DNA from: Reichenbachiella faecimaris
GTDB lineage: Bacteria; Bacteroidota; Bacteroidia; Cytophagales; Cyclobacteriaceae
Direction of reading: 5' to 3'
NCBI RefSeq assembly: GCF_900176375.1
Contig: NZ_FWYF01000003.1
Location: 856,001-920,000 of the forward strand
Length of the DNA: 64,000 nucleotides
Shown: positions 10,100-19,788 of the stretch, piece after piece
How the letters are laid out: the number at the start of each line of letters is the position of its first letter
How positions within the stretch are numbered: position 1 is the stretch's first letter
The notes under the pieces: model-generated
Told to the model about the DNA's origin: nothing
Databases searched by the model: none
What the model saw: the letters and a program-made list of their open reading frames with translations, nothing else
Program-made: the position numbers and the translations under genes

Positions 10100-10124
10100 G
10101 TATAAAATTTAATTAATTTTATAC
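10100..10124. repeat. AT-rich inverted repeat upstream of the CHAT gene
   Basis: The stretch has perfect 10-bp arms (GTATAAAATT / AATTTTATAC) around a 5-bp centre, 66 bp before the CHAT-protein ATG. It could be an operator or a weak RNA hairpin. No G/C content in the stem argues against a strong terminator. Confidence 0.4.
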
Positions 10125-10189
10125 AAAGAAGTGTGATGCACGATGAGCCTGTGACTACGCTGGCTCGTCAAGGTTAAAACTAATCAAAC

Positions 10190-13100
10190 ATGAAAAACGG
10201 ACAACTTAGAATCTTAGGCATAGTATTACTTTCCTTTATTGTTTTAGACGTATCAGCTCAGACCAAGTATGACAAGAAGATGGAAAAGGCGGATGAAGCC
10301 TATGAAATTGGTGATTACGAAAAGGCCAGATCTGAAATAGAAAAGATCAAAAAGCAGTCTACAAAAAAAATAGGTGGAGTCAATGAGTTTTTGCCTATTG
10401 CTCGAATCAAAGAAGCAAAATACGACGTGGCCTTGGGTATTGTTGGAGGTGTTCATCAGTCTGTAGCAGAAGGACTAGAGATGAGCGAAGTGGTTAATGG
10501 GCCAGATTCAGAAGTACACGCCTTGCTACTCAAAGAGTCTACTGAGGTGATGACTCTATATGGTGACTATGTTAAAGCCAAAGAATATTTAGATAAAGCC
10601 CGTCCGATTTTAGAAGAGGCAGGTATGGATGAGAACTTAGCTGCTGCTGTAGATGTGTTGGAAGCTCAAATCAAGGTAGGGCGAGGGTATTATACGGAAG
10701 CCATTGAGTTGATCAATGGCAAGATGGACTTCTACCAGGGAAGAGCATTGCTGGATGACGGAGCCAAAAGAAGTGTGGAACGGGAACGTAAGCGAGAGTT
10801 TGCACGAATGATGATGTTCAAGGGTGATGCTTATCGCAAGATGGGAAATTATTTAAGTGCTGACTCAGCATTTGTTTATTCCATTGATTGGGTAAAGGAT
10901 AATTTAGGTAAAGCTGATATTCTCTACAGCGAAGCCCAGTATTTGAACACTTTACTGCTGGAAGAAAATGGGTTAGAAATAGATGCTGTTGTGGATCTTT
11001 ATGAGGGTGCTTTTGTTCATACCGTCAGGAAATACTTACCGCAACATTATGTTACTATCAGAATTCGTGAACGCTTAATCAAAAGCTATATCAGAAATGG
11101 CAATAAGGCCAAGCTTAATAATCACATGACTGAGTTCAGGAAGGTTATCAAGCAAAACTATGAGAAGAATAGTCTGTACAGTATCGTGCTTGAAACACTA
11201 GACTATGACGTCCTGCTGGGCGGAAAGGATGTAGGTCTGGAAAATGATGTGTCAGAAATGCTAGGGGCTGAGTCGGTAATTCCAAAATACCACCCTAAGC
11301 GTATTGATATGTTGGAGTTTGCCAATAGTGTAGCTGTGATCAATGGCCGGCATGATAACTCCTACCAGTATTTAACACAAATATTGGACATAAAAGAGAA
11401 GCTCTATGGAGTGGAATCTCCTGAATACAACTTGTCTAAAGTCAAAATGGCTAATTACTATGTGGACTACACAGAGAAATTTGCTGAGGCTTTAGAAATC
11501 TACAACACCAGTTGGGATCAGATTGTGAAAAAAGAAATTCATGAAGGCCATTTGGACTATGTAGATATTTTAGATCACCAAGCGATCTTTTATGAAGAGA
11601 ACGATCAATACGAAAGAGCATCAGAAATACTTGATGTAGCGCTGGAGGCTTCACGAAGAAAGTACGACAACGAAGATGTCGAGTACGCTATAGAACTAGA
11701 CAAAATAGCTAATCTTCAATTTAAAATAGGGCAATATGCTGAAGCTGAAAACAATATCAATGAAGCCTTAAGGATTTTAGAAAAGGCGGATAAGGAGTTG
11801 GCTGGAGGGTATTATGCACAGTCCTTGATTACTCAAGCTACGCTATTTGCCATTAAAGGTGAGTATGACGAGTCAGAAGGCAATATCAACAAATCAGAGA
11901 AACTTCAAAAATCAGGAATCAGAACTGTCGAAACCTCAGGAATCGAAATCGAGGATGAATTGGCTGAGGTATATGTTGATATTGGCAGGTACCGAGATGC
12001 TGAAAAGTTGATTGAGGGAGATTTGAAGAAAAAGGAAAGCAGATTTGGCCCTACTAGTCGTCATTTGAATGATCCATTGATCTTAAAAGCTCGGCTCAAA
12101 ATGATTCTGGGGGATTATACCTTGGCCGAAAAAATCGCGAATAGAGCTTATAATATCACCTATGACATTTTCGGAGAGGGTTCTTCTAAAATTACGCCAA
12201 GTCTGGTTACCCTAGCTAAAATCAACACCACCATTGGTGACTATGATGCTGCGGAGACGCAGCTGGAACGGGTGATAGAAATTCGCGAAAAGCAATTTGG
12301 ACGAGATCATATAGATGTAGCCAGGGCAGTATCAGATTTAGCGCTTGTTAGATTTTATAATGACGCACCTACGCTAGAAGTAGAAGATCTTTTCTTACGT
12401 GCGGAAAGAATTATTGGGAAAAAATTAGGTGGATCAAACCCTCATTATGCTGAAGTACTAAAAAATCTTGCCATCGTGTATGTGGCCGAACTAAGATTTG
12501 ATGAGGCTTTTGTTTACTTGGAAGATGCGGCTAACATTTGGGATAGAAGAATTGGAAGAAGAAACAACATCAATGCAGCGACTATTAATATCCTTCGTGG
12601 TGATATCTATTACAATCAACGACAGTATGGCGAGGCAGAAAATTATTATGGCAAAGCCAAAAGTCTGTATGAAAGCTTTTTCAGCAAATCGCACCCTGAG
12701 TATGTGAAGGTACTTTCGAAAATGAGTAAGACTTACTTCATGCAGGGTGATATCAAAAAGTCTCAGGAATCGATCGAGGAGGTACTTGCTAATTATTCTG
12801 TGTTCATCAAAGATTATTTCCCTTCATTATCTGAAAGGGAAAAGGCTAAATTCTGGAATACTATCAAGCAGGACTATGAGTTTTACAACACGATTGTAAT
12901 CAATTACAGTGGCAAGAATAGTGAGTTGATAGGTTCACTTTACAATAATGCATTGCTAACAAAAGCATTGTTGCTAAGTTCATCTATCAAGATAAGGCAG
13001 CGAATCCTTTCATCAGGAGATGAAAATTTGATTTCGACCTATCGCGAATGGGAAGCTAAAAAGGAAACCCTGACTCAGGTGCTCTCTATGAGTACCGATC

Positions 13101-14410
13101 AACTGGCGCAAGCCGGAATAGATGGCAATATATTACAAGTAGAAGTAGAAGACTTAGAAAAGCAACTCAGTCAGCAATCAGAGGATTTTAGTTCTGGTTT
13201 TGAAGCCAAGGCTGTGACTTGGGAGGATGTGCAGCGGTCATTGAACCCTAACGAGGTGGCGCTAGAGATGGTTAGGTTTAGAGTATTTGATCATAGCTTT
13301 TCTAAAGACTCCATCATGTACGCAGTGATGTACGTGAAGAATGAGAAGAAAAGTACACCAGGTCTGATCTTATTGAAGAATGGTAAAGACATGGAGTCTA
13401 AATACTTAAAACTCTATAGAAATAGTATCAAGTTTAGAATTGATGATCAGAAGTCTTATGACAATTTTTGGAGACCTATTCAAGATGTTGTGGGCAATCC
13501 TGGTCGAATTTACGTGTCAGCTGATGGGGTGTACAACCAGCTGAATTTAGAGGCGATTAAGCTTGAGGATGGTAGTTATGTTCTGGATAGATCCAATATT
13601 ATCCTGGTAAGTAATACAAAAGATTTGTTCTTTGATAAAATCACAACAAACGTAGTACAAGAAGCAAATACTGCCGAAATGTTTGGGAACCCTACCTATT
13701 ATGTATCTTCCAAGCCAGGGAATTGGACTGGACGGGCGACTATGAGGGGAGGCAACCCAGATGTGATTGGCCAATTGCCAGGAACAGAAAAGGAGGTGAC
13801 CGAACTGAAAGATTTGCTCAGGAAAGATGGATGGGTAACGACCGATCATAAAGAAAGAGAAGCCACAGAGCAAGCCATCAAAGCAATGGACAATCCGAAA
13901 ATTTTCCACATTGCCACGCATGGATTTTTCCAACCAGATGCAGATTTGAGTGCTGAGGATATTGCGATGAATGAAAATCTCGCGGCTCAAAATCCACTAT
14001 TGAAAACGGGATTGCTCATGAGTGGTGCTGGTGATATCCTAAACGAAACCACATCAAACTTCAACTTAAATGATGGTATTCTTACGGCCTACGAAGCCAT
14101 GAACCTGAATTTGGATAAGACCGACTTAGTGGTGCTTTCAGCTTGTGAAACCGGACTGGGAGAGATTCAAGCGGGTGAGGGGGTTTATGGTTTACAAAGA
14201 GCCTTCCTGGTGGCTGGTGCGCGTACTATCATCATGAGTTTGTTTAAAGTATCGGATGAAGCCACTCAAAAGCTTATGGTGAAATTCTACTCCAAGTGGT
14301 TAGAGACAGGAGACAAGAGAGCTTCGTTTATTCAGGCCAAGCAAGAAATTCGTGATGAGTACAAGGATCCAATCTTCTGGGGACCATTCATTATGATTGG
14401 ATTGGATTAA
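10190..14410 (+). CDS. secreted TPR-CHAT protease-like protein
   Basis: This 1406-residue protein has a Sec signal peptide (about 1-23, ending DVSAQ). A long array of tetratricopeptide repeats runs from about 25 to 890 (for example YEIGDYEKARSEIEKI, IGDYDAAETQLERVIEIREK). A linker helical region follows to about 1010, then a C-terminal CHAT domain (caspase-HetF-associated-with-TPR) from about 1020 to 1406. The cysteine-peptidase dyad is visible as FHIATHGFF (His near 1240/1244) and LSACETGLG (Cys near 1319), followed by GVYGLQRAFLVAGARTIIMSLF. The gene is monocistronic and ends at a strong terminator. CHAT domains are known or predicted proteases, often activated by TPR partners. Here sensor and protease are fused and exported. 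The substrate is unknown. Confidence 0.92.
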   Translation: MKNGQLRILGIVLLSFIVLDVSAQTKYDKKMEKADEAYEIGDYEKARSEIEKIKKQSTKKIGGVNEFLPIARIKEAKYDVALGIVGGVHQSVAEGLEMSEVVNGPDSEVHALLLKESTEVMTLYGDYVKAKEYLDKARPILEEAGMDENLAAAVDVLEAQIKVGRGYYTEAIELINGKMDFYQGRALLDDGAKRSVERERKREFARMMMFKGDAYRKMGNYLSADSAFVYSIDWVKDNLGKADILYSEAQYLNTLLLEENGLEIDAVVDLYEGAFVHTVRKYLPQHYVTIRIRERLIKSYIRNGNKAKLNNHMTEFRKVIKQNYEKNSLYSIVLETLDYDVLLGGKDVGLENDVSEMLGAESVIPKYHPKRIDMLEFANSVAVINGRHDNSYQYLTQILDIKEKLYGVESPEYNLSKVKMANYYVDYTEKFAEALEIYNTSWDQIVKKEIHEGHLDYVDILDHQAIFYEENDQYERASEILDVALEASRRKYDNEDVEYAIELDKIANLQFKIGQYAEAENNINEALRILEKADKELAGGYYAQSLITQATLFAIKGEYDESEGNINKSEKLQKSGIRTVETSGIEIEDELAEVYVDIGRYRDAEKLIEGDLKKKESRFGPTSRHLNDPLILKARLKMILGDYTLAEKIANRAYNITYDIFGEGSSKITPSLVTLAKINTTIGDYDAAETQLERVIEIREKQFGRDHIDVARAVSDLALVRFYNDAPTLEVEDLFLRAERIIGKKLGGSNPHYAEVLKNLAIVYVAELRFDEAFVYLEDAANIWDRRIGRRNNINAATINILRGDIYYNQRQYGEAENYYGKAKSLYESFFSKSHPEYVKVLSKMSKTYFMQGDIKKSQESIEEVLANYSVFIKDYFPSLSEREKAKFWNTIKQDYEFYNTIVINYSGKNSELIGSLYNNALLTKALLLSSSIKIRQRILSSGDENLISTYREWEAKKETLTQVLSMSTDQLAQAGIDGNILQVEVEDLEKQLSQQSEDFSSGFEAKAVTWEDVQRSLNPNEVALEMVRFRVFDHSFSKDSIMYAVMYVKNEKKSTPGLILLKNGKDMESKYLKLYRNSIKFRIDDQKSYDNFWRPIQDVVGNPGRIYVSADGVYNQLNLEAIKLEDGSYVLDRSNIILVSNTKDLFFDKITTNVVQEANTAEMFGNPTYYVSSKPGNWTGRATMRGGNPDVIGQLPGTEKEVTELKDLLRKDGWVTTDHKEREATEQAIKAMDNPKIFHIATHGFFQPDADLSAEDIAMNENLAAQNPLLKTGLLMSGAGDILNETTSNFNLNDGILTAYEAMNLNLDKTDLVVLSACETGLGEIQAGEGVYGLQRAFLVAGARTIIMSLFKVSDEATQKLMVKFYSKWLETGDKRASFIQAKQEIRDEYKDPIFWGPFIMIGLD

Positions 14411-14425
14411 AGTAAGCAAGCTTAT

Positions 14426-14467
14426 AAAAAGGCCGTCTGAAATAGTTGTTCGGATGGCCTTTTTTTG
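14426..14467. terminator. bidirectional intrinsic terminator between the CHAT gene and smc
   Basis: An 11-bp stem (GGCCGTCTGAA / TTCGGATGGCC, two G-T pairs) with a 7-nt loop is preceded by five A and followed by seven T. It serves both converging genes. Confidence 0.85.
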
Positions 14468-14485
14468 TGTTAATGAGTTGGGGAC

Positions 14486-17400
14486 TTATGCCAACTCCTT
14501 TAAATCCACTGGCACCACTCTAGAAACGCCCTGCTCTACCATGGTGACTCCATAGATCACATCAGTAGAGATCATGGTGCGCTTGTTGTGTGTCACAATG
14601 ATGAACTGTGATTCACTCGAAAATTCCCTAATGATATTATTGAATTTGTCAATATTGGCATCATCCAATGGAGCATCTACCTCATCAAAAATACAGAACG
14701 GTGCAGGTTTGATCAAGTAGATCGCAAAAAGTAGTGCAGTTGCAGTTAGAGTTTTTTCTCCACCTGACAATTGATTAATACTCAGCGGTCGTTTGCCCTT
14801 TGGCTTTGCCATGATTTCGATGGTTGACTCTAAAGGATCCTCTGGGTTAGACAAGCGCAAATCGCACTGATCCTCTTCTGTAAATAGCGAACGGAAAACT
14901 CGGATGAAATTGGTTTTGATGTTTTCGAATGCTTCTACAAATGTCTCTTTAGCCACGGCATCAATTTCACTGATGGTTTCCATAAGAGATTCTTTGGCCT
15001 TCAGTAAGTCGTCTTTTTGAGCAATAATGAAATCGTGCCTTTCCTTGATTTCTTCATAAGCTTCCATGGCCATGGGATTGATGGGCCCCATGGTATCCAT
15101 ACGGCTTTTCAATTTTTCTACATGCGCTCTGAGTTCTTCCTCTCTCATGTCCTTGAGCGCGGCAGTTTTTTCTTCGTCCTCGTTGCCATCAATCAGCAGT
15201 TGGTCAATGTCGATATTGAATTCGACGGAAAGCCTTTCTTTTACGCTAGAAAGCTGTAGGCGTGTTTCGTTAAGCTCGTTTTGAACCTCCATGGTATTCA
15301 TGTCAGTTTGTTCACGTTCTCTTTGGACCTCTCGCGCTTCTTTTTCGACTACTTCTATCAGCTCTCTTTCAGCGTAATAATCCTTTTCAGCCTCGTTTAC
15401 AGCTTTTTCTATCGAATCTTTCTCCTCATACATTCCAATGAGTTGATCATCATTCGAATCTGATTTTTCAATCAACTGTCGAATCTCTTCATCCGTTTGT
15501 TTGAGTTCGGACTGATTTTTTTCAATTCGCTCTTTGGCAGAATCCAGGTTGGCTTGCTTGTGAGAAATCTCCTGATCAATGCTTGCTACCTTGTTTTGCT
15601 GCTGATGATAATGGATGTTTTCCTGATTGAAAACAGTAGACTTTTCATTGAGTTGTTCGTTGTATGAACTCAACTCTGCTTTGAAACTGGTGTTTTTTAA
15701 TTCAAGTTCATCGAGCAGTTTTTGTTCGGTTTCTTTCTTTGGTGTAAGCTCAGCTATCTCTTCATTGAGCACATTGATGTTCTCAAGTATGTCCTCGCTT
15801 TTGTTGGTATTTTCAGTAAGTAAATTTGAAAACTGCTCCTGTTTGGTTGTGAACGAAACGTATTCTTCTTTGATCTGAGTGAGCTCTACCTGTACTTGTT
15901 CTAGCTGCTCTTCGTAGTTGTTTTCTTTCAGGCGATTTAGATCTGAAACCTTTTCTTCTAGATTGGATTTAACCTCATTGAGTTTGGTGGTTAATTTTTT
16001 GATTGATGCTGAGAGTTTTTCCAAGTTCTTGGCTCGGCCAATCCTCTTGCCTTCAAATAGTCCTACAGATCCCCCAGAGATGCTAAACTGTCTGTCGATC
16101 ACCTTTCCGTTTTTGGTGATAAGGACCGTGTCTCTATGATCAACTCCCTCAGGGTCATTGAAATTGCTGATATAAACATTGTCGAGAATGTACCCAATTA
16201 GTTTTTTGTACTTGGGCTCGTACTCCACTACCTCAGTAGCAGGTACTGCATTTTCCATGATCTCAGTCTGAGTGGATTTGAATTTCTCAAATCGATCCAG
16301 AATAAAGAAATGTGCCTTCCCCTTGGAGGCGTCACTCAAGATGTTGATGGCTTTGAAAGCCTCAGCCTCAGTGTCGACTATGTAGTAATTCATATACGAC
16401 TCCAAGTAGTTTTCTACAGTTACACGATACTCCTCGGGACAGGTTAGAATATCAGAAAGCAGGGGGGCATTTTTGCTCCAGGTGGCTTCTTTTTTAAGGA
16501 ACTTGATGGCTTCGGGAAAGCCCTCAAGATTGTCGACCAACGATTTGGTCAGGTTGTATTCGTTTTGTGAGGCGTCTAGTTTTCGGTTGACTTGGGTTAG
16601 TTCCTCTTTAATGACCTCAATCGTTTTTTCAGAATGAGTAATTCGATTTTTTAGTTCTTCGTCTTTTGATTTGAGGTAATCGTATTGCTCTTGCTTTTCT
16701 TTTTTCTCCAGTTCTATTTCAGCAATTCGCTTTTCAAAGTTTTGGAGATTCTCAGTCTTGGATGAGGTATCTGTGGCTGCCTTTTCGAGTTCTTGTTTTA
16801 ATGAGCTGACCTGAATGGATTTGATTTCAAGCGATTTAATCAATTGATAAACTTCTTCCTTTTTGTTGATGAAGTTCTGATTTAGTTCTTCCCCTTCATT
16901 TTTGAGTGCTTCATTCTTTGCTTTTTCCTGTTCAAAATCCTGCTTCAGTGTTTCAAGTTTATGAAACACTTCACTTAGGATTTTCTCAGAAGATAGCTTT
17001 TCATTGCTCAAACCTGAAATTGAAAATGAAGAGCGCTCGCTACTCTTTCTGTCTTGCTCGATCGTCTCCTTTAGGCTATCACTTCGGTCATTCAAAAAAC
17101 GCAGGCGTTCGTTTTTGATTTTCTTCTCGCTCTCGTATTGTCTGATTTTATTGACATGCTCGTTGAGTGTTTTTTGACGAGTGGCGAGTGTTTTTTCTTT
17201 GCTTACCAAATCTGCCTTAGCCTTTTCGGCTTGGGCTTCCTTTTCAGCTAATTGTTTATTGAGACTGATCTTCTTGTCGTTATTAGATTCAGTGGCTTTT
17301 TTGAGGTTTTCAAGTTTTTCCTTTTGTTGCTGTAAGGTAGATTTAGCGAGCTCTACACTGTAGATTTTGTAGTCTTCCTTGACCTGATAATACTTCTTAG

Positions 17401-18034
17401 CTTGCTTAGCTTGCCGCTCGAGTGATTTAAGGTTTTTATCTATTTCAAAAAGCAAATCCTCGACCCGATCCAAATCAGCATCTGTATCATTCAGCTTCCT
17501 CAAGGTTTCCTTTTTACGAATCTTAAATTTTGAAATGCCTGCTGCTTCTTCAAATAGTCCTCTTCTCGAATTGTCTTTATCGTTAAGGATATTGTCCACC
17601 ATGCCCAGCTCAATGATGGCGTAACTGTTGGAAGCTATACCTGTATCCAGGAACAGACTTGTGATGTCTTTCAATCTACAAGTTACCCCGTTGAGTTGAT
17701 ATCCACTTTCACCAGAACGGTAATAGCGTCTGGTAATGGTGACATTAGAATATTCTGTAGGGAGGAGATTTTTTGTGTTTTTGAAAGAAAGTGATACTTC
17801 TGCTAGTTGGGTAGGTTTGCGGTTTTTAGTTCCGTTAAAGATGATGTTGTCCATCTTTTCAGATCGGAGAGACTTCACTTTTTGCTCCCCTAGAACCCAG
17901 CGGATAGAGTCTACTACATTAGACTTTCCGCAGCCGTTTGGCCCCACAATTCCCGTAATGCCCTCATCAAAATTGATGACCACCTTGTCACCAAAACTTT
18001 TGAATCCTTTAATCTCTAACTTGGTCAGTTGCAT
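14486..18034 (-). CDS. smc: chromosome segregation protein SMC
   Basis: This 1182-residue SMC ATPase forms the condensin-like complex that organises and segregates the chromosome. The N-terminal head starts MQLTKLEIKGFKSFG with Walker A GPNGCGKSN at about 31-39. Long Lys/Glu/Gln-rich coiled coils (about 170-500 and 660-1020) flank a hinge near 510-640. The C-terminal head has the ABC signature LSGGEKTLTATALLF and Walker B FCIFDEVDAPLDDANI. The frame is open 42 codons further upstream, but that extension is not SMC-like. The MQL start gives the normal family length and lies about 20 nt behind a good promoter. ScpA/ScpB are not in this window. Confidence 0.97.
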   Translation of the reverse strand: MQLTKLEIKGFKSFGDKVVINFDEGITGIVGPNGCGKSNVVDSIRWVLGEQKVKSLRSEKMDNIIFNGTKNRKPTQLAEVSLSFKNTKNLLPTEYSNVTITRRYYRSGESGYQLNGVTCRLKDITSLFLDTGIASNSYAIIELGMVDNILNDKDNSRRGLFEEAAGISKFKIRKKETLRKLNDTDADLDRVEDLLFEIDKNLKSLERQAKQAKKYYQVKEDYKIYSVELAKSTLQQQKEKLENLKKATESNNDKKISLNKQLAEKEAQAEKAKADLVSKEKTLATRQKTLNEHVNKIRQYESEKKIKNERLRFLNDRSDSLKETIEQDRKSSERSSFSISGLSNEKLSSEKILSEVFHKLETLKQDFEQEKAKNEALKNEGEELNQNFINKKEEVYQLIKSLEIKSIQVSSLKQELEKAATDTSSKTENLQNFEKRIAEIELEKKEKQEQYDYLKSKDEELKNRITHSEKTIEVIKEELTQVNRKLDASQNEYNLTKSLVDNLEGFPEAIKFLKKEATWSKNAPLLSDILTCPEEYRVTVENYLESYMNYYIVDTEAEAFKAINILSDASKGKAHFFILDRFEKFKSTQTEIMENAVPATEVVEYEPKYKKLIGYILDNVYISNFNDPEGVDHRDTVLITKNGKVIDRQFSISGGSVGLFEGKRIGRAKNLEKLSASIKKLTTKLNEVKSNLEEKVSDLNRLKENNYEEQLEQVQVELTQIKEEYVSFTTKQEQFSNLLTENTNKSEDILENINVLNEEIAELTPKKETEQKLLDELELKNTSFKAELSSYNEQLNEKSTVFNQENIHYHQQQNKVASIDQEISHKQANLDSAKERIEKNQSELKQTDEEIRQLIEKSDSNDDQLIGMYEEKDSIEKAVNEAEKDYYAERELIEVVEKEAREVQREREQTDMNTMEVQNELNETRLQLSSVKERLSVEFNIDIDQLLIDGNEDEEKTAALKDMREEELRAHVEKLKSRMDTMGPINPMAMEAYEEIKERHDFIIAQKDDLLKAKESLMETISEIDAVAKETFVEAFENIKTNFIRVFRSLFTEEDQCDLRLSNPEDPLESTIEIMAKPKGKRPLSINQLSGGEKTLTATALLFAIYLIKPAPFCIFDEVDAPLDDANIDKFNNIIREFSSESQFIIVTHNKRTMISTDVIYGVTMVEQGVSRVVPVDLKELA

Positions 18035-18060
18035 GCAGTAAACACTTTTTTCAGAACCAA

Positions 18061-18089
18061 CAAATTTAGAATTATTTCTGAAAGCGCAA
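18061..18089 (-). promoter_or_regulatory. smc promoter (Bacteroidota -33/-7 type)
   Basis: On the minus strand TTG (18089-18087), an 18-bp spacer and TAAATTTG (18068-18061) match the TTG/TAnnTTTG consensus. The implied transcript starts near 18055, about 20 nt before the MQL start codon, supporting that start. Confidence 0.55.
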
Positions 18090-18200
18090 CCGGGCGAAAT
18101 ATCAAACTTATTAACAATTAAACCACAATTAGAATGCGTGTGGATTTTTAATTTCACCAATCTGAGTGGCAGTATTCTAATCAGCAGTGAATGACTTGTT

Positions 18201-18244
18201 GCACCTTGTGTCTGGCGTCAATTCTGATGCCAGACACAAGGTGC
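18201..18244. repeat. 19-bp stem-loop downstream of the AlaDH-like gene
   Basis: The left arm GCACCTTGTGTCTGGCGTC pairs with the right arm over 19 bp with a single G-T pair and a 6-nt loop (AATTCT). It lies 9 bp past the stop of the AlaDH-family gene and upstream of the smc promoter. No T-tract follows on either strand, so it is not a textbook terminator. It may be a terminator variant, a processing site or a mobile palindrome. Confidence 0.7.
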
Positions 18245-18253
18245 TTTGATCTG

Positions 18254-19399
18254 CTAACTCTTTACAACATGAGGGTAGTCCGTTTGCCGATCTTGAAATC
18301 TCAAGATGTGGTCTTTTACGATTACCCCTTTATCAATATTAATGGCGTTTTGAATGGTTTTATTTTTCATCCAACTGGTACGGCCTTCTATCACTGAGGG
18401 TAAATGCACGACTAGCGCACCAGATATGGAGCGAGAGGCACTCTCCCAGTAATAACTTGGTGTGTGATCTACCGCGTAGTAATCTATTTTATTTAGGGAG
18501 ATAATCGGTTTTTTGAACGTGGTGGGTTTTGCGAAATAAAAACCCATACCCTCGTCGCAGCTCACGTCTACGATTAATGTACCCGGATTTAGATGCTCTT
18601 TTTCTTCCTCCAGGACATAGTCTATAGGGGCGTCTGTATCCTGATACGTGCCATTGATGATGATTTCAGACTCTCTGATCAACTCCAGAAGAGGGCGTTC
18701 GGAACCATCATGTTCTACTACGATCAGGCGAGGTTCGCCTGCCTTACCTTTTCTTATTCGAGTGTAATGCACGTCGAGCACTTCTTCTCTTACCTCATGG
18801 TCTGGTCGCTGGATGCAGATCGTAATGTCTCTGAAGCCATGTGCTTTCAGTGCATAAATGGCTCCACGGCTTACCGCACCAAAACTAAAGATGATCACTT
18901 TTCTTTGATTGCCATAGTGCCCATCAATTCCCTTGAGTTGGAGTGCATGGATGACAGCACTATAGCCTGCCATTTCGTTGTTTTTGTAGAACGTGTGCCT
19001 GCCGATTTGCCCGGAAGGATGCCATACGTACATATCCTCAAAGGCAATTAAGGTTAGTTTTTTATCAATGGCCGATTGGGTGATGGATGGCTGCTGGGCA
19101 CAGTGAGGGTAACCCCATAGTACACCTCCTGATTTCATTTCTTCAAGGTCTGATTGTACGGGTTTTGCTATGATGGCGGAGCCAATATCTGAGAGTATTT
19201 CGCTTCTGGAGGCTATTCCGCCTGTTTTTGCGCTGATTTCTTTATCTGTGATATTGAAAGGTGCGCCGTAGCCTTTTTCAAAAATAAGTTGACGACGAAT
19301 GTGTTCTGGTAACCTGCTGAGGTGTTCAGGATGGATGGGTACTCGACGTTCATCTTGTTTTTTAGACGTGCCTATTACACCCATGGTTAATAATTTCAT
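18254..19399 (-). CDS. alanine dehydrogenase/PNT-family oxidoreductase
   Basis: This 381-residue protein belongs to the AlaDH / pyridine-nucleotide transhydrogenase superfamily. The N-terminal substrate domain begins MGVIGTSKKQDERRVPIHPEHL with the conserved Arg, and has IIAKPVQSDLEEM with the conserved Lys and FEDMYVWHPSG. The nucleotide-binding region is VIIFSFGAVSRGAIYALKAHG. The usual GxGxxG of AlaDH is here FGAVSRG. That change, and resemblance to N5-(carboxyethyl)ornithine-synthase-like members, make the substrate uncertain: an alanine-type or carboxyalkyl-amino-acid dehydrogenase is possible. It is a single gene, with smc downstream on the same strand but separated by a hairpin and its own promoter. 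Met6 is an alternative start. Confidence 0.75.
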   Translation of the reverse strand: MKLLTMGVIGTSKKQDERRVPIHPEHLSRLPEHIRRQLIFEKGYGAPFNITDKEISAKTGGIASRSEILSDIGSAIIAKPVQSDLEEMKSGGVLWGYPHCAQQPSITQSAIDKKLTLIAFEDMYVWHPSGQIGRHTFYKNNEMAGYSAVIHALQLKGIDGHYGNQRKVIIFSFGAVSRGAIYALKAHGFRDITICIQRPDHEVREEVLDVHYTRIRKGKAGEPRLIVVEHDGSERPLLELIRESEIIINGTYQDTDAPIDYVLEEEKEHLNPGTLIVDVSCDEGMGFYFAKPTTFKKPIISLNKIDYYAVDHTPSYYWESASRSISGALVVHLPSVIEGRTSWMKNKTIQNAINIDKGVIVKDHILRFQDRQTDYPHVVKS

Positions 19400-19788
19400 G
19401 TGATTCTAATTTTAGAATGGAAGCGAATCGCAGAGCAATGAATTAGGCGATTTGCAGAATAGATTAAAAGTAGACGGGTTACTTGTCAGGGATCATACAT
19501 TAAGTGATCCTTGATGCTTCATCAATCAACGTAGATTTGAAAAATCCTAGCCAAATAGTACTGGCCATAAGAGCAAATGATTAATGATAACGGATAACAA
19601 TCCAGTACAAAGGTAGTGTTTTTTGCTATTCCAGTATGCTGGTTATAACAGCATGGCTAGGAAAAGAGAGCTATTTAATTGAACCTGCTATCTGATTCTT
19701 TTGATCAGAATTAAGTTTTTATAAAGAAAAAATGTACTAAGCAGAGGATAAAATAAAAGAATGTGTCGGTTTTACTTACATTTGAAAT
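19400..19788. other. 389-bp intergenic region between divergent genes
   Basis: No coding potential was seen here. It holds two modest inverted repeats: GGATCA..TGATCC around 19491-19513, and ATGCTG-N7-CAGCAT around 19628-19650. A TACATTTG at 19777-19784 resembles a -7 box but sits only 5 nt before the next ATG. Promoters for both divergent genes must lie here, but I cannot place them securely. Confidence 0.5.

Noticed and set aside
14990..18041. Many plus-strand ORFs inside smc
   Set aside because: They are antisense shadows of coiled-coil coding sequence, without family similarity or start context.
18035..18160. 42-codon N-terminal extension of SMC
   Set aside because: No SMC similarity. 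The head domain begins at MQLTKLEIKGFKSF, and a promoter lies inside the extension.
19777..19784. TACATTTG as promoter of the 19789 gene
   Set aside because: The match is good but lies 5 nt before the ATG and has no -33 partner. It is only valid if the mRNA is leaderless or the second Met is the start.
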